Shown here piece by piece: positions 12,385-26,808 of a stretch of 64,000 nt of DNA. The stretch's first letter is position 1; the number at the start of each line of letters is the position of its first letter. The notes below the pieces were generated by a model. That model was given only the letters and a program-made list of their open reading frames with translations. It was not told the DNA's origin and ran no database searches. Position numbers and translations under genes: made by a program. Source of the DNA: Wuchereria bancrofti (Eukaryota > Nematoda > Chromadorea > Rhabditida > Onchocercidae); the NCBI GenBank assembly GCA_005281725.1, contig SSBO01000009.1, positions 12,374,236 to 12,438,235 of the forward strand, in the 5' to 3' direction.

Positions 12385-15300
12385 CTATTGTACTGTACAT
12401 AAATTTGATTTAGTTGGACAATGCATTGAAGAAGTGGAGGATTTACTGGTTACCGATTTTGAAAATGATGATTTTGATGCAGGTGTTATAGCTACTGATG
12501 GTACCAAACTTTTCCTAGTTTTTAAAATTGAATGCAATGGTGCCACTGATTCCTTTCCATCTGTTTGCATTACTGATTTATGATAATCAGTTGTTTTTGA
12601 TAATGTTTCATTTCTCTTTTCCACTGCTGTTGATAATCGAGATTGATTTTTATCATTATTTTTGTTACCTTAAATATACAATAAAGTTTATTAATTACTA
12701 TCTTCTCGATTAATTAATTCAATAATTATTTGTAAATATTTCATATTATTCAACTTTTTCTACTATTACAAAACGAAAAAAACTAAAATTTTGAATTCTA
12801 ACCAAATGAAATGCTTTGTTTCGATGTTCTATGAGTATAATCGTCTAATTTTTTATTCATACCCGAACCAATAAGTTTATTTGGTGGAATATTATGAAGA
12901 CAAAGAATTGGTAATTGAGAGCAATTAGCAAGTTGCAGTAGGATACGATGATAATCCATAGAAGCTACCTTAAAATATTATGAATTATATTTTATAGCAA
13001 ATTTACTCATTTCTCAACGAATAATTCAAATTTAAGTCATCTATTAGTAACTTTTAAAATGTTAATTCAAATTTTATTCATTAGTTTTGAGCCATTAATA
13101 CATACAAGCTTTTTAGTAGTACTATGAGCATTGAAGCTTGAAAGTAGCTTTCCATCTTTTATACTATGTGCTTCTATCCAACCACTTGAATTTGCTAAAA
13201 TATTCGCATTATGAGCTAAATCGATGAATTGAAATTATACTGCAAAATTGAAACAGAATTAAATTTATAAATAAATTATAAATATATGTATATACTATTA
13301 CTGCAAATAATTATAATCGTGATATAAATATAATAGATTACATTATTTTGATTTAATAAAAATTTCAATCAATTGTTTTTTTTTTTAAATAATTATTTAT
13401 AAAAGAATTATGAAAATAACCTGAAAGAATAACAGTTGCATCAGCATTAATAGCTAATGCTGTTACAGATGATTCTGTTTTCAATGAAATAAGAGCATTT
13501 CCAGTTGATGTTGCCCAAATAATAATTTGCGAATCTTTTGCACCGCTAATAATTATATTTTCATCATCTGAGATAGCACAACACATAACTGTTTCTTCAT
13601 GTCCAACAAGTACCTGTAAAATTAATTGAAATTTTAGGTGTCTGAAGAATTGACATAAATGCAATTTATTGATGTATTAGATGACCTTTTTGTCGTTGTA
13701 TTCTTTTTGCTTTTTTTCAATTTTAAATTTTTGAAAAAAAATGAATCCAACTTTATCAATAATATAATTAAACTATTGCTATATTTATATTAATTAGTTC
13801 CTTTTTTTTTTTTTGTTTTTTATTTCTTATTCATTGTGTAAGTAAGCATTTATCATAAATAATAGCAACAAATTTAATAACTAAGTTTGCTACTTAAAAC
13901 TGAAGTATCGTTTGCTTAATTATACCATATTTGTTTGTTTCTTTCCTTTTTTGTTTCATAATTACAAAAGAGTTAGCGAGAGTCAGTAGATGATAAATAT
14001 TTTATCAGTAAAAATATAAAATTATCACTACCTGCATAAGGAAGCCAGTGCTTATTTGCCAAAGTTTCAATGATAAGTCAGCTGAACCGGTTACAAGCAA
14101 AGTACCTTTTGATGAGGTATTAAAGCATGTTATTTCTTCGTTATGACAAATTTCTGCTTTCATTATAACAGTTTCATCCTCAATTGACCATATTCTCAAT
14201 CTGATAAAAAAAAAAAGAACTTTTTTTTCTAAAGTTTAAAATTAAGGTTAAGTCTTTTTTTTTTTGTCCAAAATTATTTACGTATTTCTTTTAAAAATTT
14301 TTGAAACTTTGCACTTTCAATTGATTCATTTGATAAAGGAATTATTTGTTTAAATTAAGCAAAATATCATACATTCATATTCTCAACAATCACGAATAAT
14401 ACATCACTTTGTTCTTTTTTTTTTTTCAAAAAAAAAAAAAAACTTTCACTGTTTACTGACTTATTACAAAAACATATAAAATAAGAATAAAGTTTGAAAC
14501 AAATTTTGTTTCTTTGCTAACATTAAAAAAAAAAATGGTAATTGAATTCAATAAAAAAGAAAGTAAAGAGAGAAAAATTACTCTTTTTTACTGGCTGGAA
14601 GATATCCAATTAGATAGGTATTATTTGATGGCAGGAAAACTGGTGGTTGAATACCGGTAAATGCAAGAATTCTATCAGCTTGAAATGTTTCATCAGTGCC
14701 AAATAAATTCCATATGAGTACAATATTAGACTGATCAACAGATAATATCCGATATCCATCAGATAAACAAAATATTGATTCGATAGCTTTGCTATGATGC
14801 TACAAAAATAGCAAAATGAAGATTTTCTTCCATTCAAGTTATATTTTAATTTTTTTTAAAAATAATTGTACATTTTCAATTTTCTTTTTAAAATATAGTT
14901 TAGCTCGTAAATTATTCATGAATTCAAAAAAACTTTTACTTTTTCTAAATTAAATTCTAAAATTGTAATGAAAGAAAGAAAAATGAAAAATATTGCAATA
15001 TTATGGATAAGTTAATACATCCATGAATAAAAAAAAAACATACAGTAATGATTCGTCTTAATTTCCCATTGCTTGAATTCCAAACATTAATTTGACCTTC
15101 AGCATCACCACTTAGCAAGAAAGTGGAATCAATAGAAAATTTTACATGAAGTGCTGGTACAGATCGTTTTTGAATCATCTAGAAAATAATTTCGTTTTTT
15201 TGTTTTTTCCTCTTTCTTTTTCTCTTTTCTTTAGATCTAAATTTTAAATAAAATTTATGGAAAAATATGGAAAATTTTTTAGCTACATCTATTAGTCTAT

Positions 15301-18300
15301 TATTTGGCATATAATTCTTTAAATTTCATTAAATCCTAAGATTGTATTTTGAAAAATTAATTTGAGAAACGAACTGTACAAACGCATTGACATATTTCTA
15401 AATCCCACAATGCTACAATACCATCAGTTGTTGTACAAGCAGCACTTTTCTCATCTGCTGACATACATATATCGGTTACAATTCCTGCAAGGTTTATAGT
15501 AAATCAAATAAAAAAAGATCAAACTTTTTTTTATTAACTGATTATTTCAAATCAGCGGTTAATTATTTGTTTGCATTAATGATAATTCAATAAATAAGCT
15601 CGTTAGAGGAAAAAGAAAAAAAAATATTTGTGATAAAAAAATTTGCAATAATTTTATTTTTATCAATTACCTTTTTCACGATTAGCATTTATTTCATGAC
15701 GTTGATGCTGAATGTTCCAAATAGTAATCCGATTACCACATGCTGATAGTAAGAAATAATTATCACTTGTAATCTAAAAAATGTTACAAAATGAGATTTC
15801 AGAAAACTGAAATTTCAAAAATTGAAATGATTACAATTCGTTTCTGCAAATTAAATTATTCCAACAATATTTTGATACTGCAAAATATAAAATTAATTTT
15901 ATTAATATCCAAAATGAATTAAAAATAATACTTTCAGCGATGTAACCGGTTGTCTGTTAATGCAATTCAGGACATCCAACAATTTCCCGTTATGTATATC
16001 AAAAACATAAATTTTTGCAAATGTTGCAACAAAAAGTTGACAATCATCATATGCTGCAACCATTGAGACAACTTTTCCATCATGACCGGATAATTCATGC
16101 AATTCCTGACCGGATACTGTCGCAAATACCTTTAGCGTTTCATCTTCACATGCAACTACCACAAAAGCATCGTTACTAAAAAAAAACACACACACACAAA
16201 AGATTCTAATTTAACTTAAAAACCACAATTAAATAATAAGCAAACTGATATTATTTCATTAAAATTTCAAAATGATATCAGATTAAGATGTGAATTTTAT
16301 TAAATTTAAAAATTTGTTATATTTATTCAAGAGAGAGAAAAAAAAGGAAGAAGAAATGATATTAAAGAAATGTAAAAATTTTACCTAGTCATTGTGATGC
16401 ATGATACTGGTGCCATAAGACCAGATAATCGAACGGCCAATTCACCGGTCGATAAATTCCAAACTATGACGACAAATTCTCCAGATCCTAAAATTAATAA
16501 TCAATACTGACATGTAATTCATTAACAATTTATATTTAAATGAATTGAAACATACCGGTAACCAAGAATTCATCATTTGATGCAAGTGCTAATGAAACAA
16601 CGGTTCCCGTATGATCTTTGAAAGAATGCACAACTTCCCAATTTTCCACCGAAATTACCTGAAATATTTTTATTTTAAGATGTTGCAATCAAATATTTGA
16701 TATTTTAGATTCAGTTTTACAGTCTTATAATATTTAAATGATTTATCAAAAAAAAAAAATTGTTTACATTGGCACATGAATCGGTACCACCAGTGATAAC
16801 ATATTTGCAATCAGAAGTTATCAATGAGCAAATTACTCGACCTCTGTGTGGTTTCATTATATGCACTGCTTTATCCTATAATTAATCATCGTCTGATTTT
16901 ATTTGAAATTACTGCTTGTATTAATCCAAATTTAATTACTGGTTTTGTATGCTACAACTGAATAAAAGTATTAGCTAGATAAATAAACAAAAACAACAAC
17001 AACAACAACAACAAAAAACCGTTACTATAAATTATGTACAATTATTGTTCTAGAAAGTAATAATAGTACGTCATTTTTTTTTTCGCAAAAAAAAGAGAAA
17101 GAAAAAAAAAACTCGAAAGAATAATCAATTAATTTGTTAATTATTTGCTAATTATTAATAATACCTTTGAGAAATTCCATATTCTAACAGTACAATCCGT
17201 TGATGTTGTTGCAAAAAATGATCCATCACAGCTAATAGATATTGACGTAATACGTCTTTCATGACCTGAAATAATAATTTCAAATTATTTTTTCTTTCTT
17301 TTTGTTTCCCACTAATTTTACTAGTTTTTTTTTTTTTTTTTCATAACCTAAAACGTTTACAAAAAAGAAAAAAAAGGCGGAATTAATTTAGAAAGAAACA
17401 CTTTATACTATTCGATTAATAATTATTTAATTAAAAATAAAAGAATTAACCAGAAAAAAAAAAGATGAAAAAAGAACAAGGCTGTGTATTATTTTCAAAA
17501 AAAAAAAAAAATCATTTCGTTATAATTATTTAAAAAAGAAAACAGAAAATCATTTATATATAATTAATTTTAGGCATATTTAATAAAATTCAAAATGATC
17601 AATAAACCTTTAAATGTACGAATCAATAATTGCGATGTTATATGATACATATATACTAAACCAATTGATGATTCATTTCCAGCAATGAGTAAATGTTGAT
17701 GATTGTATGTTGGCTGTAGGATCGTACATGATGGACGCCATTCTGGTAGTGTAAATGATAAAATCTAAACAATTATGATAAAAAAAAAAAAAACAAAATT
17801 AATTAATCGTTATTCTTTATGATAATTTCAATTAGCATTATATAAATGAATTGATTTCATTTCATAATTAACGTACCCGTTCTACTTTTTTTGGTGGTAT
17901 CCAACAACTTAAAGGTACCAATAAAGGTTGATCATGATACCTATCAACCCATGACATCGCCTGTTTAACCATTACATTCAAAAATTGACTATTTGTTGCT
18001 GAAAAAAAAGTAAAAAAAAAAAAAAAAAGAGGAAAAATAAAATAAATATTCATATTTTATTATTCATTTAAGTTATTCAATTTAATAAACAAAAATTTAC
18101 TTTAATAATTTCAACTATTTCTCAACCAACCTTTTTTTGTGTTTTCTTTCAATTAAAAATTAAAATTTGATAAATATTTTTAGCTAAAGTTTTAACAGTA
18201 ATAATTAATAATTGTTAATTGATAATTAATAGTTATAAAAATAATTAATAATTAATAATTGCAATAATAGTAAATAGCAACAGCAATAATAGTAGTGGTG

Positions 18301-21300
18301 ATAAATAATAATCACAATAATAATAAATAGTAGTAATAATAATAATAGTTAAAAATTAAATTGTAAATTTTTTTGTAGAAATATTTTGAGAGCTAACTCT
18401 TTGTATATTGTAATCTGTTGATCAATTCTGCAGCTAATTGATTATGATCGCGAATAATTGTATTTAAAGAAGGAAATATAGTTTGTTGAAATAGCACCTA
18501 AATGAAATATATAAATTCAAATAATGGAAAGAATTAGTTTTCTCTCTTTTCTTTTGTAAATGCCAAATTTAGTTAACAAATATAACAAAATGTGATAAAG
18601 TTAAAAATTTGCAATAATTGATAAAAAAAGATTAATAAAAAAGAAATTAATGATACAGAAGAATAATTGTAATTACATAATTGATAAGATTAAATGGTGG
18701 ACAATATTTTGTTATCATTATTAGATCCTACTTTAGGCTTATAAGTTAAACATAAGTTTATTACAATAATCTCGTTTTTTTTCTCTCCCTCTCTCTCTCT
18801 CCCTCCCTTTCTTACTCCCTTTATCATGAATGTTTTCCTCATTAGGTTCAATTCATTTTTTTTTTGCTTTTATCATTGTCCATCTGTATGATTACTAGCT
18901 TAATTAACAATTCAAATTATAGAATAAATATTATTCCAAACTTTTTTTCTTTTTCTTTCTTCTGTCTCACTTCTCTGTTTATTCCTAATTCGAAATAATT
19001 TAATGAATTGTTTAAAATACTTTAAAATAGATATTAATGAGGAAATAATATAACTTATTAAAAAACAATTGGCATTATTCATTAATAAGCAATTTGGCTT
19101 ATACAATCATTGTTATGCCAATAATTTCTTAACAATTTAATGCAATACTTGCAAGTTATACCTGTATGTCATGATGCAGTACTTGCATGCAGCATTCTTC
19201 ATAAATACTTAGCAAATGAAAAATTCCACATGCACCAATGCATGCTTCAATATACTCGAAATGACAAAGTGCAAACCTTTTCAAATCATCCATGTTACCT
19301 AATTAAATTTCGATAATTTTTATCAATTTTTTTTCTTCTTTAACAAAAACAAAAATTTGAAAATATTTGTCAATGAGTAACATAATATCGTTTTCAACTA
19401 AATTTTGAAAAAATAAATTTTTCAATTTTTAGATAATTTCAAAAAGAGAGAAAAAACAGTTAGAAAAGCGCTATTTCCAAGGATTATTTAATCTTTTGAA
19501 AAAAAAAAAAAAAATTAAAATTAAAATAATTTACCGGTATGCAACAAATGATACCAGAGATTGCGTACTTTTCGTATGTTTACCGTACCATCATCTTGTT
19601 TTAGTGGTCGTGGAAATGTTGGAATTTCATTTGGTGAAGGTAATAGTGAACAAATTGAATGAGTATTATTAACATCAGCAAATAAATGCGCAATTATTCC
19701 ATGAGCTTTTATCAATTCTCTCTAAAGTAATAGGATAATATATTTTTTTCTTTAAGCATATTTATCATAGTTTAATTTTTAATCTATAACATTCAAAAAA
19801 TAAATTAAAAATAAATTAACAAATGACAAAATTATCTTAGCTGCTAACGATATTAAATGGGAAATTCATTAGTAAACAAAAAACAAACAAACAAACAAAC
19901 CTTCCTTCTTTTCAAAAAAAGAAATTTTCTGGAAAGTTGAGATTTTTTAGCCATTAAAATTCATTTATCGTTTTATGTTATGTTAAAATAGACCTGATTA
20001 GTTAAATAACGACGATGAGCTATATTTATAATAAATAAATGACTCCATTTGTAAACAAGACGATTTCCATATATAAATTCAACAATAAGGCATCCTAAAT
20101 TTATTATTTTTCAAAAGGCAAAAAAATTATACAGTATGAAATCTTAACAAGTAAAAAAAAAAAATAAATATGTAAGAATGTATCGGAAATTTTAAGTCTT
20201 AATTGTTGAAAATTATAAATAACAACTGATCAGACAAACAAATTAGATGAGAAAAATTATCAAACAAATATTTGCAGACCGAGTTTATCAATAATTGAAT
20301 GAAGAATTAGTGATAACGATGAATTTGGGGTGATTTCACTGTCCAATTCACCGCTCATCGTTAATGCATCCAAAATTTCCAGCGTAGTAAGCCCATGTGG
20401 TGTAACAGTTAAAAGTTGCGCAAATGCTCGTACAAATAAAACACCATTGTAATTTTCAGTATGACAAAAATATTCATCAATGTCACCAACAAATGGACAA
20501 TTAGTCCCATCAGTAATTTGTTTTAGTAATAATTGAGCAGTTATAATGTTGTTGTTATTAGCTTCTACCTAAAGAAACAAAGAAAAAATTAATGTAACGC
20601 ATAAATTTCATTTAATTTTTAGTTAATTACACAAAAAATTTAATTTGGGAATTTTAAATTGCATTTTAAAAAAATTAAATCTTCCAAATTAAACAAAAAA
20701 AAAAAATGAAAAATTGGTGTACAATATTTTGAATTTCATCCATTTGTCGCTTATTCAATGTATTATCACCGATATTTAATTTGATATACTGCATGATATC
20801 ATTGGTTGTAAAATCCGGTAATTCATACAGGATAGGTTGTTGATACATAAATGGTATTGTTAACGGATTATCTGTTGTACATATTAAAACAAGATTGGAT
20901 AAACATTTCCGGAATTGTTGATCTAAATTACTCATCACTCGTCCATATTTAATCAAATTAACATCATCGATTAGTACAAATACCGGTCGATTTAACTTTT
21001 CCAACAGTGATTTCAAAATGGTAAGTGTTGATGATAAATAAAATGATCTTATCAATAATTCCGCATCTTGACCCATTAGAGCACATAATGTCATGCATAT
21101 GTTATGCCATAATTCATGAGCATATTCTGATGAAGATGTTAAATTAATAAACCTAAAAATTTTAATGATAAAATATTAAGTGCTAAAAAAAAAAAAAGTA
21201 CGAAAAAAATTTCTGAAACAAATTTAACTAATTTCAAATTTTACATACCAAAATTGATATGTATTGCTCAAAATTATAGTAGAAAAAATTGTTTATTAAA

Positions 21301-23882
21301 AAAAAATTCAACTGTAAACTATAATTTAAACTAAATAATGTTACATAACGTTTTATGGCAAAAGAAAAAAAAAAAAAAAGAATTTATACCTAATAATAAC
21401 ATAACGATCTCTTTTAATTAATACTTCATATAATTGGCATAGAAGAGCTGTTTTTCCAGAAAATTGATTTCCTAAAATATGAAAGTATCCTCTGCTTTTA
21501 TTGATAAGAATATCAAACATCTTATCAATATTTTCTCTTGCTATCCATTTCTTTGGTAATTGTCGTTCAGCAAATGCCAAATGTACATCATTTTCAGCTT
21601 TTGCTATAGAATATTCATTATTTGATGGCATTGCTGGCATACTTAATGAAGAAATGAAATTTTGCAAATGATTTGTTATCTGAAAAGAAAACAAAAAATT
21701 AAAAATGTAGAATAATTTTATAAAAAAAAAAAAATTCTTATTAAATTATTCAATCTTTTCGTTTTTTTTTTTTCCTTAAATACAATTAATTTTATCATAC
21801 TATATTGAAAATACACTAATCTATTTTCAAAACTTTTTTTTTTTCAGTTTCAATATTTTTTAATTTTTTGAGCTATTCAAGTTTATATTAAATTTATTTT
21901 TTTGTTTTTTTTTAGTCAGAAATGAAAACGAAAGAATGGAGGAAAAAAAGAGTGTAACCTCTGTTATGAACCATTTAATATAATTATCATTTTTTTTTGT
22001 CGTATACTGTGATTTATTTTCTTTACTTCCATTTGATTCCATATTTAACGAAATTATGGATGCATCACTTAATAAAACTGCTTTTTTCAATGCTTCAATT
22101 TTTTCATATCTTTTTGCAAAATCATTCTGTTTCGTAGCATCATTGTTCGTTGATTGTATATCGGCTATAAAATATTTTAAAAAATATTTCAATTTTTAAT
22201 AAATTGTCAAAGTTAGTTTTTTTTTTTTTTAAAAAAAAATAATCAATTATAACCTGTTGTATTTCGTAAGCAAAATAAAACTTTGCTTGGTTGAATTAAT
22301 GCTATTTGAGTAATTTGTTCAGCAGCAGATGGGAAAAGATTTTGTGATACTTCCGATTTTTCTTGCTTATTATTATCATCTTGTGATATCTAAAAAAAAA
22401 AAAAAAAAGCAATTTTATTTATTGATTTCATCTTTTTCATAAAAAAAAAAAGAAAAATCAATTAATTATTCACTTGAAAGCAATAGACAATTGCTATTTT
22501 TCTCACTTTCGTTTTTTTTTTCGTTTAATTTAGAAAGTTTTCAAACAGATGTTTGAAAATGAATTAAATAAAAAGGAAGAAAAATTTAAAAACCATCTCA
22601 GCAGCTTGTTGTAAAATAGATGCGAGCTTATTTCGATCAGCCAAATTAATGGGCTCATCCAAAAGTTTATAATCTGTTGATTCCATTTCTTCACATTGTT
22701 TGTAATACCGATAAAATAATTCAATTTCTAAAAAAGAACAATCTATCTATAACCCCTTTTTTTTTGTTCAATTTAATCTAAAATATAAACTTTTAAATTA
22801 TATTATCAGTTTACAGCAAACCATTTAAATTATCTAAATTTACATATACACATATATATTTTCAGAAATTCAAAATGTCTAATTACAAATATTTGAAATT
22901 ATAAAATTCAAATTGCACCTGAAACATACCATTACTTGTTTCTGAAAATGCTGCTTGAATTATTTGAAATTTTTCGATTGAAATTTTTTTCGGTAAAATG
23001 CATTTCCCATATTGATCACCCAGGAAACACTAAAAATCAAAATGATTGAATACATTATTCAAATATTTCAAAAATTTTAATTCCACATTAAAAAAAAAAA
23101 AAAATTAAAACCACACATTTAATATGAAACATTTTAATACTAACCATAAGATATGATGTACAATTGGAGAAGACATTAAGTATAGCTTCAAACGTTTCAA
23201 TATCTAAATTATCAGTAACTGGTTCCAAAAATTCAACATCAATACCAAGTTGAAACGCATAATGTTGTATATTTATAGCCACATCTTTCACTAATGCTCG
23301 ATATTCTCGTTCAAATTCTGTTAAAAAACAAAAATAGTTATAAAATTTTAAGTTATTATTTTTAAAATTAAAATTATTTGACATAATTTGAAAAATTGTT
23401 TATGCTAATTATTTGGAAATAAAAAAAGTTTTAATCGTAAATTTGATAGCAATTCATTTAATCAAATTATTCATTTATAATAATGTAGCATTTATTTTGT
23501 AATGATACTTTAGATGTTTTATAATGTTAACTATTATCAAATAAATGCAACATTAATTTCATTTATATAAATTAACCATTTTTATTATAAATTAATAATT
23601 GTAAATATCTATGAAAATATTTATGAGTTTGTGATTTTGTCTTTTTTTTTTTGTAATTTTTACATAAATTATGTCAAAATTATACATGAATTATCGGATA
23701 AAAAAAAAAGAAAAATGAAATGAAAATTCACAAAATATACCTTTTAAAGAAGGAAAAAAAAATATAATACGAGCTTGTTGTAATGTTTTTGCAGAATATT
23801 TCGATTGTTGCAATTGTTTATCATTATTATCAGTTTTCGGGTGTACATATGTTGCACCAGATTTAGCATTGAGACGAAACAT
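12385..23882 (-). CDS. NWD1-like NACHT NTPase with C-terminal WD40 repeats
   Basis: 29 exons, 1606 residues, all junctions GT-AG and in phase. Exons: 23882-23741, 23317-23145, 23029-22930, 22727-22594, 22389-22254, 22164-21959, 21679-21390, 21152-20723, 20568-20280, 20094-19994, 19721-19535, 19298-19162, 18497-18398, 17998-17877, 17764-17608, 17265-17165, 16875-16768, 16658-16556, 16487-16385, 16175-15932, 15773-15671, 15484-15384, 15178-15044, 14799-14582, 14200-14032, 13613-13421, 13194-13106, 12968-12803, 12668-12385. Seen: an N-terminal segment ([17 protein letters not shown]...[10 protein letters not shown]) like the start of NWD proteins; Walker A GNQFSGKT at 367-374; Walker B VFVLIDD at 451-457; a helical middle; then WD repeats from about 850 to 1450 with blade ends such as VRIWNF, VIVWNL, ITIWNI, VALWDL, INVWNS, LKLWQI; a Ser/Lys-rich tail. 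Known: STAND ATPases of this type assemble on nucleotide exchange and the propeller binds a partner. The ligand here is unknown. Confidence 0.92.
16985..17022. repeat. AAC trinucleotide repeat in an intron
   Basis: A short run of CAA/AAC units in the intron between WD-repeat exons 16 and 17. Confidence 0.8.
18225..18362. repeat. AAT-rich simple sequence in an intron
   Basis: AATAATTAATAATT and ATAGTAATAAT units of imperfect period 3-9 within the intron between exons 13 and 14 of the NACHT-WD40 gene. Confidence 0.7.
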
Positions 23883-23892
23883 GGAAATTACT
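23883..23892 (-). promoter_or_regulatory. Candidate trans-splice acceptor of the NACHT-WD40 gene
   Basis: TTATCAG sits 8 bases upstream of the chosen ATG at 23882 (leader bases TAATTTCC). This is the arrangement expected for a spliced-leader acceptor in a nematode. A cis-spliced untranslated first exon would look the same. Confidence 0.5.
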
Positions 23893-24927
23893 GATAATTA
23901 CGCCATATAATTTGACTAACCTTGTGACCATAGCAACATTAATGTCTAAAAAGACAAAATAAAAAAGAAAAAGAAAAATTGTAACATTTTTTTTTCCTCT
24001 TTTTCGTTCTGAATTTTAATTTGTTTAACTTTTCAATGTGTTAAATATATTATGTGATGTTGAAATGTTAAACAAACAAAAATTCAATATCACTTTACCC
24101 AAAAGTTTATTTATCATTAATTAAAGGAGGCTAAGAAAAAAAAAATGTTGATTAATTGTTGGAAAAAAAAAAGAAAATATTTGCACAGAAAACATTATAT
24201 AAATCATTAATATTTCCTCTTTTTTTTATTAACAAATTAAATAATTAGCAAATTTAAACAATTTTTCTAAATATTCGCACAAATACATTGACCAAATGTA
24301 AAATTATTAATTTGTTTAATTAAATTTGAATTAATACAGAATTATTGATTTAGTTTCCTTTTTCAATTATTTATTGAACTTTATGAATTTAATTTATTAT
24401 TCACTTGAAAATTTTCCTTTTTTTTTTACTCAAAAAAATAAGAAAAAAGAAGGCCGAAGCAAGGCTTTCATAGACAAATTTTGTTGTTGTTTTTCTTTTT
24501 TTTTTTTTCGTGTCTTCTTTTGTTTGTTTTTTTGAACGAAATTATAAACACAAAATAGACGAGGCAAACACATAGCATTTTCATCAAATTTAAAAAAGAC
24601 TAAAAAAATTTTTTCTCTTTTTTTTATCCAGAAAAAGAATTATTTGAAAGGATAACCAAACAAGCTTAACATTCAACGGTGCATTAAAACTTTATTGGCA
24701 GAAAAATTTTGTTAAATTATAGCTTAATTTTATAACTCAACTGAATCACAATGACGTGTCATTGTTAAAAGTCGATTAAAAAAAAATTTTTTTTTAAATA
24801 TTATACTAATTAGTTTAAAAGAGATGAGCAATAAATGAAAATATTGTTCATTTAGCTTAGATTGCTAGCATACGAAATTAATTTACTTCCTAAGGTACAA
24901 CTTTTTTTTCATTGCACTAAATTTTAA

Positions 24928-24990
24928 AATATATTCCTTGTAAAATATATTCCTTTAAAAAAAAAATTACAAATATATTCCTTGTAAACA
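24928..24990. repeat. Three copies of an AATATATTCCTT unit
   Basis: AATATATTCCTTGTAAA occurs at the start and end, with a shorter central copy (AATATATTCCTTTAAA). Confidence 0.75.
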
Positions 24991-26325
24991 TTTTACACTA
25001 ACAAATTTTTGACCAAAAACTAAATTTAAAAAATAAAATTTAAGCAAAAAAATTAATTCCAATGGTTATTTTTAATAGCAAAAACAAAGATAAATTAATA
25101 TCAAATAAAAGCTTCATTAATTGTAATTTGAAATGAAAAAAATTCTGCAAATTTCTTTAATTCATTATCATTTTGAAATTAAATATCATCGAATATTTTA
25201 GCACCAAAATTTTAAAAACATTTATTTCCGAAATTTGGATAAATGATTATGATATTAAGAATATATTTTTTAACTTCCTTTTTTTCTCTACATTTATCTT
25301 TTCTTTTAAGATTTTGAAATTCTAATTTTAAATTTGGATAGCTGTGAAAAGTTTTATAACTGCGTCAATTATCAGTCCTTATAATTACTATTATCATTAT
25401 CAAGTTGTATCATGAGAATTATTCAGAATTATTCATATCAAAAAAAGACATCTACAGTCATTTAAAAAAAGGATTATTAATATCACTACAATGATTTCAC
25501 TCTATAATTTAAATGGTCTACTATTTTTTTCTTTAAATTTTGAAATTTTTCGGAAAATATTTTAAAAAAATTTTTTTTTTTTTCAAAGATCTATAATAAT
25601 TGCAATATTGTTTACAACAAAATTATTCGATCATTTTTGCATCGTTTGATACATTCATCACTGAAATAACAATCAATTTCATATATTATGATATAAAACA
25701 ACTATTAAGTTAAACAATTAAATTAAAATTTTTAAAATCCCATTCTTTTTTCTCTAATTTTCCCTTCTTCTATCATTCAACTCGAGGTAATAACTTATTA
25801 CTGATTTATGACAGTCATTCGAAAATGATTGAAAATACAATGCATATAATGCAAAGATTTATTTATTAAATAATTTCACAAAACGTATTAAATTGAAGAC
25901 AAATGACGAAGGTTTTAGAGTTAAAAAAAAAATCAATCTTACAAAAAAAAAAAAAAAACTTTTTAAAATACTTTATTTAGCAATGAATTATGATCGAAAC
26001 CAATATTAAATTAAAATTTAAACTATTGCTGAATTTTAGTCTATTCATTATTTATATAGTTCACACCCTAAAATTTAGAAATTTATTTCTCGAGTTCAAT
26101 AAAATCTAACGTTTAAAATAGAAATGAAACGAAACAACAGTAATAAAAGTAAAGTATTGCTTTATTTTTTTTTTTGAAATTCTTATTTTTTTGTCCGTTC
26201 GTTTTTTTCCATAATGTTTAAGTTAAATAATTCTCATAACATATTTGAAAATTTACATATTTTCAACTTTTTTTTTCAAACAAAAATAGATAATGGAAAA
26301 AATTTTTAGCAATACTTCCATTTCC

Positions 26326-26360
26326 TCTCTCTCTCCCTCTCCCTCTCCCTCTCTCTTTCT
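26326..26360. repeat. CTCTCC-type pyrimidine repeat
   Basis: Runs of CTCTCTCTCCCTCTCCCTCTCC on the plus strand, a homopyrimidine stretch. Confidence 0.8.
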
Positions 26361-26460
26361 GTCTTTATGATATATTAGTAGTATTAATTGTGATAACATA
26401 TCTTTTCACCATCTTCATCATTATATAACAATATAAATGCATGATATTTTTGTAAAATAA

Positions 26461-26565
26461 AACAAAACAATAAAAACAATAACAATAACAACAACAGCAA
26501 CAACAACGACAATAATAATAACAACGACAACAACAACAAAACAACACAACAATAACAATAATATT
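26461..26565. repeat. CAA/CAAT trinucleotide-rich tract
   Basis: Imperfect CAA, ACA and AATAAC units over about 100 bp, purine-and-C only on this strand apart from a few T. Confidence 0.8.
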
Positions 26566-26674
26566 TGGATTTAAAATTTTTGCTTTCAAATCTTCAGAAA
26601 AGTTATTTTTAATCATTGAAGGAACACGAAAGAAAAAAGTAAAAAAAAACTTAGTTATTGGATAAGTTGCTACA

Positions 26675-26808
26675 TCCTTTCCTTCCTTTCTTCCTCCTTC
26701 CTTCCTTCCTTCCTTCCTTCCTTCATTCCTTCCTTCCTTTCTTCCTTCCTTCCTTCCTCCTTCCTTCCTTCCTTCCTTCATTCCTTCCTTCCTTTTCACT
26801 TCCTTCAT
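26675..26808. repeat. CCTT tetranucleotide microsatellite
   Basis: About 130 bp of CCTT units with scattered interruptions. Open frames through it on both strands (Leu/Pro/Ser-rich, and Lys/Glu/Gly-rich) are products of the repeat and should not be taken as genes. Confidence 0.95.

Noticed and set aside
12356..12583. Plus-strand 75-residue frame
   Set aside because: Antisense to the last exon of the NACHT-WD40 gene, whose frame continues in phase from the preceding exon.
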